Of a DNA stretch of 64,000 bases, positions 21,065 to 33,276 are shown piece by piece. Both the position numbers and the translations under genes were made by a program. The DNA lies in assembly GCA_932521025.1 (NCBI GenBank), contig OW051471.1, forward strand, positions 6,820,001 to 6,884,000. Reading direction: 5' to 3'. A model generated the notes under the pieces. That model saw nothing but the letters and a program-made list of their open reading frames with translations. It did no database searches and was not told the DNA's origin. Position 1 is the first letter of the stretch; each line of letters starts with the position of its first letter. This DNA comes from Oscheius onirici (Eukaryota > Nematoda > Chromadorea > Rhabditida > Rhabditidae).

Positions 21065-24000
21065 CTATATCACCAACCGTTTCCAGCCCAAATCTGTTCC
21101 ATCCACTGACAGGAGACTGATTGGGAAGTTGAAATTCTGCCAATGGTGTCTCTTCCGCATTTGAAGTAAATCCCACGAATTGGACAAGACGGCAGAATCG
21201 ACAAATGGACTTTCTTTGAGCAGTTGCTGTAAAACTTGTAATTCAATAGAATAGAACACCAACCTTCTTGTGTTCTTCGAATGTGTAGTTGGACAAGTCT
21301 GGCTTGGCCAAAGTGTCCACCACAACCACAGCCTTTGGTTTCTTTTGAAGTTTTCGGGCAACTTCAGCGGCCAGTGTTCCACCAATCGACACACCACAAA
21401 GTATCAAATCTTCCCTCGAGCAATCTGTAAAGCATGTCAATCTGTTCAAACAGCCGCTCGCCTTCAAGTTGTTGAGCATAAGATGTCGTTAATGTATCTA
21501 TGGATTCGAAGAAACAGGGCTCGTCAGTGTTGAAACCAAAAGTGTTCGGATGCTCTACAGCCACAATTCGCGTTTGTTCATCTTCCAGAAGAGGAACAAG
21601 CTGGAAATAAGCTGCCGCTCCTCCGTACAAAGGATGAAATAAAATTACGGTTCTTTTGGGACTTTTGGATTGAGACAGAACAGAAACAACCCTAGAAACA
21701 GTCTAGGTTAAGGAATAATTGAATAAATTACCTGGGCTGATCCAATTTTTCCATTTGTCCAAGCTCAAGATTGCTCATCAACTGTTGGACAGTCACATCC
21801 ATTCCAAACCGGAGAAGCTCTTGTCGCAACTTCAGAACATGGAGAGATGTCCCTCCGGATAAAAGAAAGTTGTTTTTCCCATTAAATCGATCATGTCCTA
21901 GAACCGTTTTCCATGCTCGGGAGACTCGCGTACTCTTTGACAGTTCAGGTCGGACCGAATCGAGTGGCTGCGTCAAAAGAGACTCAATTGAGTACGACTG
22001 TTCTGTTTTCTTCAGAATGTGAATAGCATCAAGGGTTGTTCCACCGTGTTCCAACAGACTCTTCTTTGTATTCACATTTCTTCCAATCAATTCTGCCACA
22101 TTATCCACTAAATATGGTGTCTTCTCGAGTTGACGAAAGTCCACTTTCGAGTTTTCAGTGAGTGGCAGTTCCTTCAATACTCTGATCTCGTTTGGTCTCA
22201 TATACAGCGGTAGAGCATCTTCACAATAAATTCTGATGTTTTGTTCAGTCAGTTTAGTCACACAATAGACAGTGAGATTTGGATCCTTCCAACGAGCCTT
22301 ACACTGAGAGACTCCCGGTAGCTTCAATAGCTTTTCCTCAATCTCTCCCAATTCCACACGTTGTCCTCGAATTTTCACTTGGTTGTCTTCTCTGCCAACA
22401 AAGAGAACATTCTTCTCCTCATCCACGTCCACTACATCTCCTGTCGAATACCACATATTACTTCCATTTTTGAAGAAGGAATCGCTTCTGTTCAGATATC
22501 CTCTCATCATTCCGTGTCCAGTCACAAACAGTCGACGTTCATCAACCCAAACGTTGGCATTTTGAATGGGTTTTCCAAGATTCGTCGATCGATCTCCAAT
22601 CTTCATGTGTCTGGTCAAAGCGTAGCACGTAGTTTCGGTCGGACCATAGTTCTGAATCACATTGAGACCGATTTCGATGGCTCGGGTGAACAAGTCTGGG
22701 GAAAGTTTTTCAGCTCCAGTCACCCAGTATTTCAGACCTTTCAAAGAGTCAAAAGACTCTTGTTTGAACTGACTAACTAATGCTGGAAATAGAAGACAGT
22801 GAGTGATCTTGTGTGTCTTGATTTGTCTCGAAAAACGTCGCGGAGTGAAAGGACTACTATCCAGGAATAGTTTTGCTGAAGCCGCCATTGTCGAGAACAG
22901 TTCCAAGATGCTGTTATCAAAAGAGAAATTGGTGAATTGATTGAGGAGATCGTGAGGAGCCAATCGAAGATCTTGAATCGACGACATTGCCATGTTCATG
23001 ACTCCTTTTTGTTGAACAGCTACAGCTTTTGGAGTCCCTGTCGTTCCAGAAGTGCTGATCACATAAGCTAGGTCGCAGCCGCTGTTCACAACGAAATTTG
23101 CCTTCCGGGAATTCGCACGAAACTCAAGTTTTGGAAGATCGACATCGACATCAGTTCCTATATAACACACTGCACTGCTTTGTTTCAAAACATCACGAAT
23201 TCTTTGAGTTGGCTCACTGGAGCGGATTGGTAAGTAAGCAGCTCCACTGCATTGGACACTGAGACAGTCAATCCAAGCTTCAAGAGATTTTTCTCCAATA
23301 ACAGGGAGGATATCGTCTGGACGAATTGGACTGCCCATCAATTGAAGATATTCTTGCTGCAATGAGTATGCTCCCTTCTTTACGGAAGACAAAACTTCCG
23401 AGTAAAGTACAGTTGAACGATTAGGGAAGACGAACATCGGATTGCTAGAGGCCGAGAGATGGTCTAAAATTCGAGAGAAGTTGTATCGAGGGACATCTGA
23501 TCGTTTCCCTTTGATTACATGATGTTCCTTCTTCTGTTCAACTATCTCTTCTTTCCTGTCAAAAATTTCACTTTCTCCATTCAACTTGCGAGCGATCTCT
23601 TGTAGTTCTTTGGCAGCGTAGATTAGCTCCATTTCAATTTCCTTTCCCAGAACATCTTCAAGTTCTTCCACCAGCTCGATAGCTTGTAAAGAGTTTCCTC
23701 CGAGAGCGAAGAAATTGTCTTCAGATTTAACGTCCTTTTTCAAGAGCTTTCCGACTATGCTTAAAACTGTTTGAAGACTGCTGGTTTCCGGAGGCAGTTC
23801 TGTGAAAACATTTTTTAGATGATGGAATAGCTCATCGAAGGTCTTTTCCGAAATGAAGGCTGCTTGTCCTCGAAGCGTTACTTTTTCATCTTTGTCATAC
23901 GAGTCTATGTCGATTTCCAGGGCAAATTCGCAGTTCAAAGGCAGAAAATACAACAATTCCTCGTCATCTGGCTCGGAACTTTCCAAATCGTAGCGCTGAT

Positions 24001-27000
24001 TGATGTAAACTTGGAACAGAGGCTCATCTTTTTTAGTATACTCTCGTACTGCTGCTAGCAGTTTCATGTAAGGAATGTTCTCGATCACAGCTTGTTTCCT
24101 TTTCCGAACAATATCATCAACAGTATCCTTCTTCGAAATATTGATGACCAAATTGTTGAGAAAGTATCCGACCAGTTTTGAGGTCTTCGAAGTTCTGTTG
24201 GCAAATGGCATCCCGACATTCATTGAAGCGTTTGGTTTGAAAAAGTCTCTGAGGGCTAGAACGATCCGAGAAAAGATGGCCGAAGTGGAGTTCTTCAAAG
24301 CCAGAAAACTGCTACTGTAAATTGTTGAATTATCACACATTTGCTTGAAGGGCAGTTCAGCTTCGGAAAGCGACAGTAGTATTGAATCGTTGATAGAAGA
24401 GTCTTTGAATTCCAAACTGAGTAGTATGGATTGTTTGAGAGGATGTACTTCTCTTGAACCACTCGTCAGCAATTCGAACATTTCTCTCTCCAAAATTCTC
24501 GTACTCCAGGCGTCCGTGACCATATGATGCAGCCACAGAATTATCAGATCTTTGTCTACAATCACTTCGAGAACATTCTCGTCAAGTTGAATACTTTTCG
24601 GCGGGCTGTTCTTCTTATATGGAGTTTTGTATACTAGACGGTAAGACTCTGTAAGACTCACAACTTTCTGCCTCGGTTCTCCATCGTCAGAAACACAAAA
24701 TACTGTCCTGAATGCTTTATGTTTCTGTGTTAGGAGGAGAACAATCTCTTGTAGACGTTCGGTAGATATCCCAGACGGTTTTCGCAGAAGGAATGGGAGA
24801 ATTCGAGGTTGGTTTGTCAGACTGGCCAAGTACATCTGTTTTTGCGGCTGTGTTAATGGGAAACTGTCGCGTTGATCTTCAAAGCTTGTTAGTGTTCTGA
24901 GCTCTAATTGTAGAGCATCCAACAGCTTCTCGATAGTCTCCTGCTTGAACAAACTGCCCATGTAGTCCACGACAATCTCATCCGAAGCCGGCCCTCCAAA
25001 GATACTGATTTCACATTTGGAATACTTTTCCGGCTCTCTCATCACTTCAAAATACTTGTTCTTGTAGGTACTGTAGTCGTCGTAAGTTACCATAACTTCA
25101 TAGAGTTTATTGCTGTTTGGCATTACAGTTGCAAAGTCAGTCAAGAGTAAAGGATGAGTGATGGTTTCAGATATCCTTGTGCCAACTTCAGATATACTTT
25201 CCTTTCCAGTTAGATTGACGAGACTTGTGTTGACTCCCATCGTGACCGTTTCTTCATGTTCAGAAGTTCTCATGTTCACTGGAAAAGCTAACATTCTTGG
25301 CGAATCTACCCTCTCTAAAATTGTGTTCATCGCTCTTGAAACCAAATAGATGAGAACGTTGAACGGAGATGTTTTGTTTTCCTTCGCAAGATGTCTGAGA
25401 TTCTCCGCAATATAAGGAATCCTCCGTGTAATCGAATTACTTCTGTAGTCTAGAGGAATATGACTAGGGTAGTCTGTGGCAATTCGATTAAAGGAACAGT
25501 TCTGCAAAACAGAATTCCAATGGTTGAAAGACTTCATCTTGGCCTTTTGGAACTGCCTCTGGACGAAATGATGAAACTCTGCCACCTTGTCGGCACCATC
25601 CAGTTCACTGCCATGTAGTAGCTTTTCAATGTCTTGGACCAGAATCTGCATAGAATAGCCATCAACCGCGACATGACTAGTCATCAAAATAAGACTTTGT
25701 TCTTCAGTTTTGACAGCAAAGGGAAATGACTCGAAGACATCCAGTCCCTCGTCCAAATTTGTACAGATGTCATTCCAAGAAACATTCTCTTCGGTCCAAC
25801 ATGTCATTTCTTTTCCTATCCTGCGATATCTTGTTCTCAAAATAGGATGAGCTCTCATCAACCCCTCGAATACCGCTTGGAGTCTCTCTTTTGAAACAGC
25901 CTGTAACAGCCGAATCTTGACAGTGTTAGTGTAGACATTTTGAAAGGACGGATTTCGGAACAGTCGCAAAATTGGCAGTTGTAAAACAGACGGTTGAATT
26001 TCGACTGCTTGCTCCTCCTGTCCAACACTATTCAAACTATCCACGTACTTAGCCATTTTTCTCGGCGTAGATTCTGTGAAGACAGTAGCGAGTGAAACTA
26101 CAACATCGAATGTCTTCTCCAAAAGATGTACAAGTCTGACAGCCAGAAGAGAATGACCTCCACAAGCAAAGAAATTGTCGTCCAATTGTACTTGGTCGTT
26201 GTTTAGTACACTTCTGTAGATCTCGAGAACTTTCTTTCCTGTTTCTGTTGTTTCGTCTGAAACATTCTCGCTGCGCATCAAATCATCTCTCATTCCTAAC
26301 ATCTTCTTATCAGTCTTTCCATTGAAAGTGACCGGCATCCGATTCAGCTTTATGAATTTCAATGGAATCAGATGAGCAGCCAATTTTGTCCCCAGATCTG
26401 AGGTAAACTGTCTTTTTTCCCCACAGTAGAAAGCTACTAGATGCTTCTTTCCAACTTGATCCGTCTGTAGGACAACCGCAACTGACAGAATTCCTTCCAA
26501 TTGTCCGATTGTACTTTCGATTTCGCCAATTTCAACGCGACTTCCAGAAATCTTGACTTGTTGATCTTTTCTTCCCAAAAAGATCAAGTCTCCCTGACGA
26601 TCACGTCGTAGTCTGTCTCCACTTAAATAAACTTTCTTATTCCTTTCCAGTACAACGTCGTCTTCTGATCTAATAAGGTTAGGAACAAAACTTTTCTTCG
26701 TCTTCTCAACATCATTGAGGTATCCTCTCGAGAGCTGTTCTCCACCACAGAAGAACTGTCCGACGTCTTCTCGAAGATTCTTCTCCTGCTCCCAAGAACA
26801 AAGACCAAAGGGAAGATTGCAAACAACTCGCCCAATTGAATTTACTGGCTCCTCACGTTTCAGAATAAATGCTGTTTGATAGCAAGTTGCCTCAGTCGGA
26901 CCATACAATTGGACAATTCGTCCTCCACACGACAATAAGCCGTTCACAGCCGAAAACGAAGGCGATTCTCCTCCAATACTCCATGTTTCTATTCCATTCT

Positions 27001-30000
27001 GAAAAGGACAATACCATTGTTTTTGTATTTTCCTACCCGAAGTCTTGACTCCTCCCAAAGATAATCCAAAACTGTAGGTGTCATGTGAATCATGGACAAT
27101 GGCAAGAGAGACGAAACTTCTTCCGCTACTTCCTTGTCCTTAGCGAGCAGACAGAGTGTACCGCCGTTCACAAGAGATCCGAAAATGTTGCTGATACTCG
27201 CATCGAAGTGACTTTTTGTGAATTGTAAAACTCTTCCTCCTGGTCGAAGATAGTAAAGTCTTGTAGCATGAACGAGCATATTGGCCACGCTCAGATGAGC
27301 AATAGGGACTCCTTTTGGTTTTCCTGTCGATCCCGACGTGAACATGACGTACATTAGATCTTGAGGATGAGTCCTTAGAACAAAATTCTTTCCACTTTTG
27401 ACTGTTTGGGAGAGAAGGAAAAAAGGATGAGACAGAAACAGTGTGTTTTCATCATGAATCACCAAAATCGGTTGCGATTCTTCCAAGAGTTGTTGTCTCT
27501 TTTCCAGAGGAAGGAAGATTGGGATGATAGTATAGGCACATCCGAGAAGAAGAACAGAACAAATTGTCAGCTGAAGAGACAGAGACTCTTCAAGACAGAT
27601 GGCGATGATGTCGTCGGCGCGAACTGCTCTGCCAGTTGTCCTGGTTATGTATTCTTCAACAGAATGAGCAATGTTGAGACTTGTTTGAAGACTTTCCCCA
27701 AAGGACAGCTTTTCTTCGGTGGTCTGGAAACGGGTTGTTTTGGCAGTTCTCCTGGCTTGTTCGCCAAAGATTAAAGGAAGACTTGTTCTAGGAACATCGA
27801 CCTTTTCATCAACTGCCAACTGTCTTCTTGGTCGTACTATTCCACCAAGAGATTTCAGAAACCATTGAGAGAAGTTGTGAGAGTCTTGGTCAGCAAAGAG
27901 CGAGCGATCATACTCTATGCTCAATTCGATCCCATCTGACTGATCCGAGAAGATCCATGACATCGGAAATTGCGCATAATTATGATCTTCACTAACTATT
28001 TTCCCAAACGAAAAAGTGGCGTTCCTCAACGAGATGTTCTGATAATTGACGACACAACGAATCAGTTCTCCTACATCTGCTAGTTTCTGTATGGTTTCGA
28101 GTCCAGCATTCTGGTGTTCCAGTAGATTGAACAGTTGTTCTTCAACCTTCCCAATCGTCAACTCTCCACAGAATCGCAATGGTAACGTGTTGGCAAACAT
28201 TCCAACAGTGTCATAGCTCTCCAAAGTTCTGTTGGCCATCGTCGTTCCAATCACAATGTCGTTCTCATCAAAAACGTTTCTCATCGTTTCTACGACTGCT
28301 AACATAAGAATAGGAAAGAGTTCTGTGGTTCCAAGCTGATGGCGAATTTTTTCGACTAGTCGAGATGGTATCGTTACTTTTATTCTCCCTATTTCTCCTG
28401 AATAAGAGAAAGATGGAGCAATTCTCGGAGGAAAAGTCTTTGCTTCGAAGTTCTTCAGCAGTTGTGACCAATAAGTGTTGTCGGTTTCTTCTTCTCTGAT
28501 AGAAACTGTATTTGCTATTCCAAGACCTTTTCCTCCTGCAAAAGTCTTCTCCAACTGATCTACCAGAATAGCCAAACTTCTTCCATCAATCAGTAGATGA
28601 TTGAGACTTATTTTGAGCTCTCTTTGAATAATGGAATATTCTAACAAGGAAGATTTGTCAGATCCAATATTCCAAAAGGGAACTCCGTCCTTTTCTACAA
28701 TACTTGCCCGTAGGAAGGAATTGTGCTTGATGATTTCCTCCATCGCATAAGAAATACGATCTTCGGTAATTCCAGGATTGAAATCGATGTTCAACTTGAA
28801 CAGATAGGCGTCGGAGCCAGAATGCAGTTTTTGGACGAACCAAAGACGTCGATGGACGTGAGACAAAGGAATCCGAATGTTCTCTGATCCAACTTCTACG
28901 ACAGTTTTTCTTTCCTCTTTCTTAAATTCCTTTCCAGGTAGTCTTCTCGCAATTTCTTCGGCAGTCCTCGCAGTGAAAAATTCTTTGACTCCGATAATAA
29001 GGCCATGTTCTTTCAATATCTGTATAATCAACATTGCCTTGACCGAGTTTCCACCTTTACGGAAGAAACACTCGTTGGTTCCGATTGGTTCTCCCAGAAT
29101 CCGGGTCATGGCGTCACAGATGAGAATTTCTGTGGGGTTCGAAGGCGGTCTTATCTTGATAATTGACTGTGGGACTGTTGGGATCTTCAGTTTTGACTTG
29201 TCAATTTTCCCGTTGGCGTTTAGAAGAAACTCTTCTACAAGAATAACATCTTCAGGTATCATATATTCGGGCAGCTGGTAAGCAGCAAACTGCTTCAATT
29301 TATCCACATCTACCTAAAGAAAGCGTTTAGATGAAAAAAACTGTTCTCTGCCTTTGTTTTCACGAACGCATATATCTTTTCGCTAGATACCAGTGCTAAG
29401 GCTCCTTCGACGCCAGAGAATTTACAAAGCACCGCCTCAATTTCCGAGAGTTCAATTCTGCGCCCAAGAATTTTGACCTGGAATCAATTGAAAGATAGTT
29501 TCACAAACACACCTGCAGATCCATTCTTCCGACAAATTTCAAGCCTTTCTCGTAAAAAACGACCTGATCTCTAGTCGCGAACTGTCCACTTGCGAATCTT
29601 TCTCTGTTTCTTTCTTCCATTCCATGATAACCTCTAGCCGTAAATCCTTCGACGAGCAATTCGCCTCTGCTTCCATTCGTATCCACAAAATTACCAAAAG
29701 AATCCTTCACCATCAAAGTCAGATTGTCGTATGGTTTTCCAAGAAATGACGAGTTCGCATCTTTTTTGAGACGCAACACAGATGAATAGACACATTGTTC
29801 TGTTAATCCGAATTCCTGAAAGTTGTGTTGAAAATAAAACGAGAGTACCTGAAAGAGCGAAACTCCAGTGTACAAAAGACGGTCAAGTGCAGCCGGATGT
29901 ATTCTTTCTCCACCAAACTGAAGTGTCTCCAAATTTGACATCTTCTCGACTGTGCTGCTTGGAAGAGAGGACAGGATGGCCGGCATTATATAGGCATTGT

Positions 30001-32959
30001 AACACGAATTCTGAATACATTTCGGTGTTGGCGAAGGAACTTACCAACTCATTCCAATCAGGTAGACTTTCTTTTGCAAACACCAAGGATGACCCATTTG
30101 ACAGCGATTTGCAGAGATCAGCAAAGAAAATGTCGAAACCGTAGTTGACGACCTGGAATTCTTTGTTTTGCTTTTATCAGAAGCCCACCTGATAAATTCG
30201 ACTTTTTGCAGACAAGAAGAATTCTCGAGTGTAGTTCATAGCCAGATTTGAAAGACCTCGAATGGAAGAACAGACTGCTTTTGGTATGCCAGTAGAGCCA
30301 CTGGTACAAGTAATGTAGCCCAGAGAGACATCTGACATTTTGTTCCAGGATTTCCGAAGGATTCTTGAAGGTCCATATGTGGGATTCAGAACAAGCATCT
30401 TTTTATCTTTCAGCAGTTTCGTCACGGAGACATCGTCGGTGACAACCAAAGAGTTGTGAAATCTACCGACGAGATCGTGGATTCGTTGACTGGGCCAGTC
30501 TAGACTAATTGGTACGATACTCATTCCGAGATTCCAAGAGGCTAGTACGGATATTCCGAGAAAGACACCGCGTGGTAGAAAGAGAACAATCTGCCGGTCG
30601 GCAGTCGGAACTTCTCCGAAATGTTGAAAGTACTCTTGCTCCCAAAATCTAGATAAAGCAGACGACGAGTTTTTCAAATCCGATTGTTGGCGAATCTCGC
30701 TACCAAAGGACCAAGTCATGGAAGAATAATTCCTCGTTTGGAACATGTTAGAAACAGTCGTCTTCGGATAGTCGACTCTCTTTATTCCACGAAACTTGTT
30801 CTTTGCGAAGTTGATTTGCTCGATAATAGACGAAGGAACAGATTGAGAAAGTCGTTGAATAGTCAGAAGAAGATCGTCGATCATGGAGTGGATAGTCTCA
30901 CACCAAAATAGTTCGGAGCAGAATTCCACCACAATCTCGTACCGACTTTCAGTCTTCCGAAAGTACCAAGTCTGATCGTACTTACAAACAGCCGGAAAAG
31001 TATCAATCATCTCGATGTCAGACATTTCAAAAGATTCAACTTTGTCCATCACCAAAAGAATCTAAAAACCTTGTTCAGTTACATGAGGGTTTACCTGGAC
31101 AGGTCCAGTGGGCAGTGTTTCAACATTGCTTTGGACCTCTTGCAATTTCTCGGTCATACGTCCAAAATGCTCCTTTATGGTAAGATTTCCGTCAATATTC
31201 AGAGTTACGGGAAGTACACTGACCAGACAGTCGACCGTCGACATCTGACCTTCCTTTCTGACAGAAACTGCCGCCCCAAGAGAGAACTCGTCCATTTCGG
31301 ATCGTCTTTTCATCATTAAACTGAAGGAAGAGAAAAAAACGTCGTAGTCGGTACAGCGGAAGCTCGTCCGAAGCTGTCTCATGAATTTCGTCAATTCGAT
31401 TGTCTTCCTCACGGCTCTTGCCTTTCGTGATCTGTCAGATGATGTCGGAAAGTCCGATGGGAACTTATCAGTTGTATTACTCGAACTAATTTCTTCCTCT
31501 TCATATAAATTCTTCTGTTCAAAAGGCGCCTGATCGATCACGAGGTCTATTCCAGCCAAGAGTCTCTTGAATTGGGAAAGAAGGAGCTGTAGCGAATATC
31601 CGTCAACGGTAACATGGTGGAAAACGAGGCTGAGAACATCCTGTTCCAGATTCCAGTCAATCGGCAAACTGTTCTTCAAGTCCAATCCTCTTTTTATAAA
31701 TTCGGAAGTCGTTTCAGAGGATGGTAGTAAATAGCTTTCCGTTCCCGACAGATACAGTTTTTCTTCGTAAGAGTAGAAAGCTCGAAGATTGGGATTGACG
31801 GCAATGAGCGTTGAGACTACCTTTTGAAGTCTCTCTTGACTCAACTTTTTGTGGTTCTGTATGTTGAAAGAAACTGTCTCGCTGAACTGGGCTTTTCGAT
31901 CAGGTTCCAGACTGTCGGCCAGAAGAATCCGCTTTTGCCATTTGCTCGGTCGTGCAATTGGAGTTACAAAAGCCTCGTCCACTTCAGAAGGTTGTACCTT
32001 GTGTAAGAAATTTCTCACAAAGTAGGCCAAAGTTTCGAGTGTGGTTTCTCGGTCTAAGATGGCTACGGGTAACTGGACTCCCATCTTTTGGGACAGTCTT
32101 TGCTCCAATTCGACCAGTTCCAGAGAATCGAGTCCGTAAGAGACGAGACTTTCGGTCGGAGAGAGGGTACTTGTGTCTAAGTTCATTTCGTGGAGAGCGG
32201 AAATTATGAGCGAGGAAGCTATTGGATCCACTGGTATGTCTTGACCGTCATCGTAGTCACTTTCAGAAGAAATAGAAGAACTGATAGAAAAGTCTAAACA
32301 TCATATTGTCAGACTCACTAAGACGAACCTGGAGCTCTTTCAGTTTTTCTGGACGACATTCTTTCCATTCTTCCACATTCAGCTCCAAACAGATTGTACA
32401 TTCTCAGATTCAAGAACCCCTCTCGTTTGGTAACCAGAACATCGAAACTTCCAGCCAATCCCATTGGAAACAGAACTGTTTCTATCTCCTGAACTGGAGC
32501 TGGGTCTACAACTGCTACGAGTTCTTCTAAAACTCCAGAGAGACATTCGGTAGAAATCATCTAAATTTTATTTTTAACAAATCTGGAAGAATACCTTGTT
32601 TTCGTCGATTTTGAAGGAAAACCAAGTCTCATCAAGGGATGTTTTCGCAACAATGTCAGAGATGTCCACTTCCAGAAGAGTGGCGATCTTTTTCGATGAA
32701 AAGTCAAATGGATCCCCATCAAAGTGGCCGAGAAGAGGAGAGGTCACCCAGTAATCTATGCAAACAGAAACAGCAGAAAAGTTCTCAGAGTACAGGCGGT
32801 TACGACTGGAAACTTTACTTTTAGAATTTTCATAGCTCACCTGCACACGCTTTCCTCGTCCACGAGGTGAACATCTTCCAGGGCAATAAACAAAGAAAAG
32901 TCTCCATGGATTTCTCTAGATCGAAAAAGAAGATTCGGCAGAGAATCAAATAGAAACAT
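21065..32959 (-). CDS. nrps-1: giant non-ribosomal peptide synthetase, NRPS-1-like
   Basis: Fourteen exons (minus): 32841-32959, 32595-32817, 32329-32560, 31095-32293, 30189-31061, 30045-30152, 29849-30010, 29513-29815, 29352-29477, 27037-29313, 21732-26998, 21462-21691, 21264-21424, 21065-21226; 3,813 residues. Order by approximate residue: unassigned 1-200; ACP-like carrier (GLDSLE, 247); C1 (HHVTVDG, 417); A1 (TSGSTGIPKA, NANGKIDK); PCP (GGNSVKA, 1200); C2 (NHLLIDG); A2 (FTSGSTGKPKG, NGKTDKK); PCP (GGHSLLA, 2158); C3 (SHVAVDG); C4 (HHMVTDA); PCP (GGNSLQA, 3045); A3 (ISTSGTTGTPKA, NYGPTETT); PCP (GGTTLDA); PCP (GGTSLHV); thioesterase (GVSIGG). In C. elegans NRPS-1 works with PKS-1 to make nemamides; this is the likely counterpart. 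Two introns need GC donors. Confidence 0.92.
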
Positions 32960-33276
32960 TGTCGGGAATGGTCTACTGTCCACGACCAGAAGGACAAGCA
33001 AAATTAGCCCCCATTTTCTGTTATTGGCTCTGCAGATGTCCAATCTTTGCGCATAGTGATATTTATTATTTTGAGCACAAATGTCATATTCGTATATTTA
33101 GAGAGCCGGGAACAATCGCAAGACTAGCGTGACATCACCGTACAATTTAAAAAATTTGTATCACAAGGAAATCACGATGAAAGAGCAATAGGCACGAAAT
33201 GTATAATCAACCCAGGAATAAGATATGGATTAAATAAGAATAAACTAGTCTAATAAGTACAAATTAGAATCAACTC
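32960..33276. other. short intergenic gap between NRPS and SPT2
   Basis: AT-rich. A hydrophobic in-frame extension before the NRPS ATG (33040-32960) has no ATG, so I treat it as 5' UTR or promoter; an upstream exon cannot be excluded. The 3' end of SPT2 lies on its right side. Confidence 0.4.

Noticed and set aside
33003-33043. Hydrophobic extension before the NRPS start (LILLVLLVVDS) as a signal peptide
   Set aside because: It has no ATG in frame; the only support is a TTG. An ATG with good context at 32959 follows, and secretion of an NRPS makes no sense.
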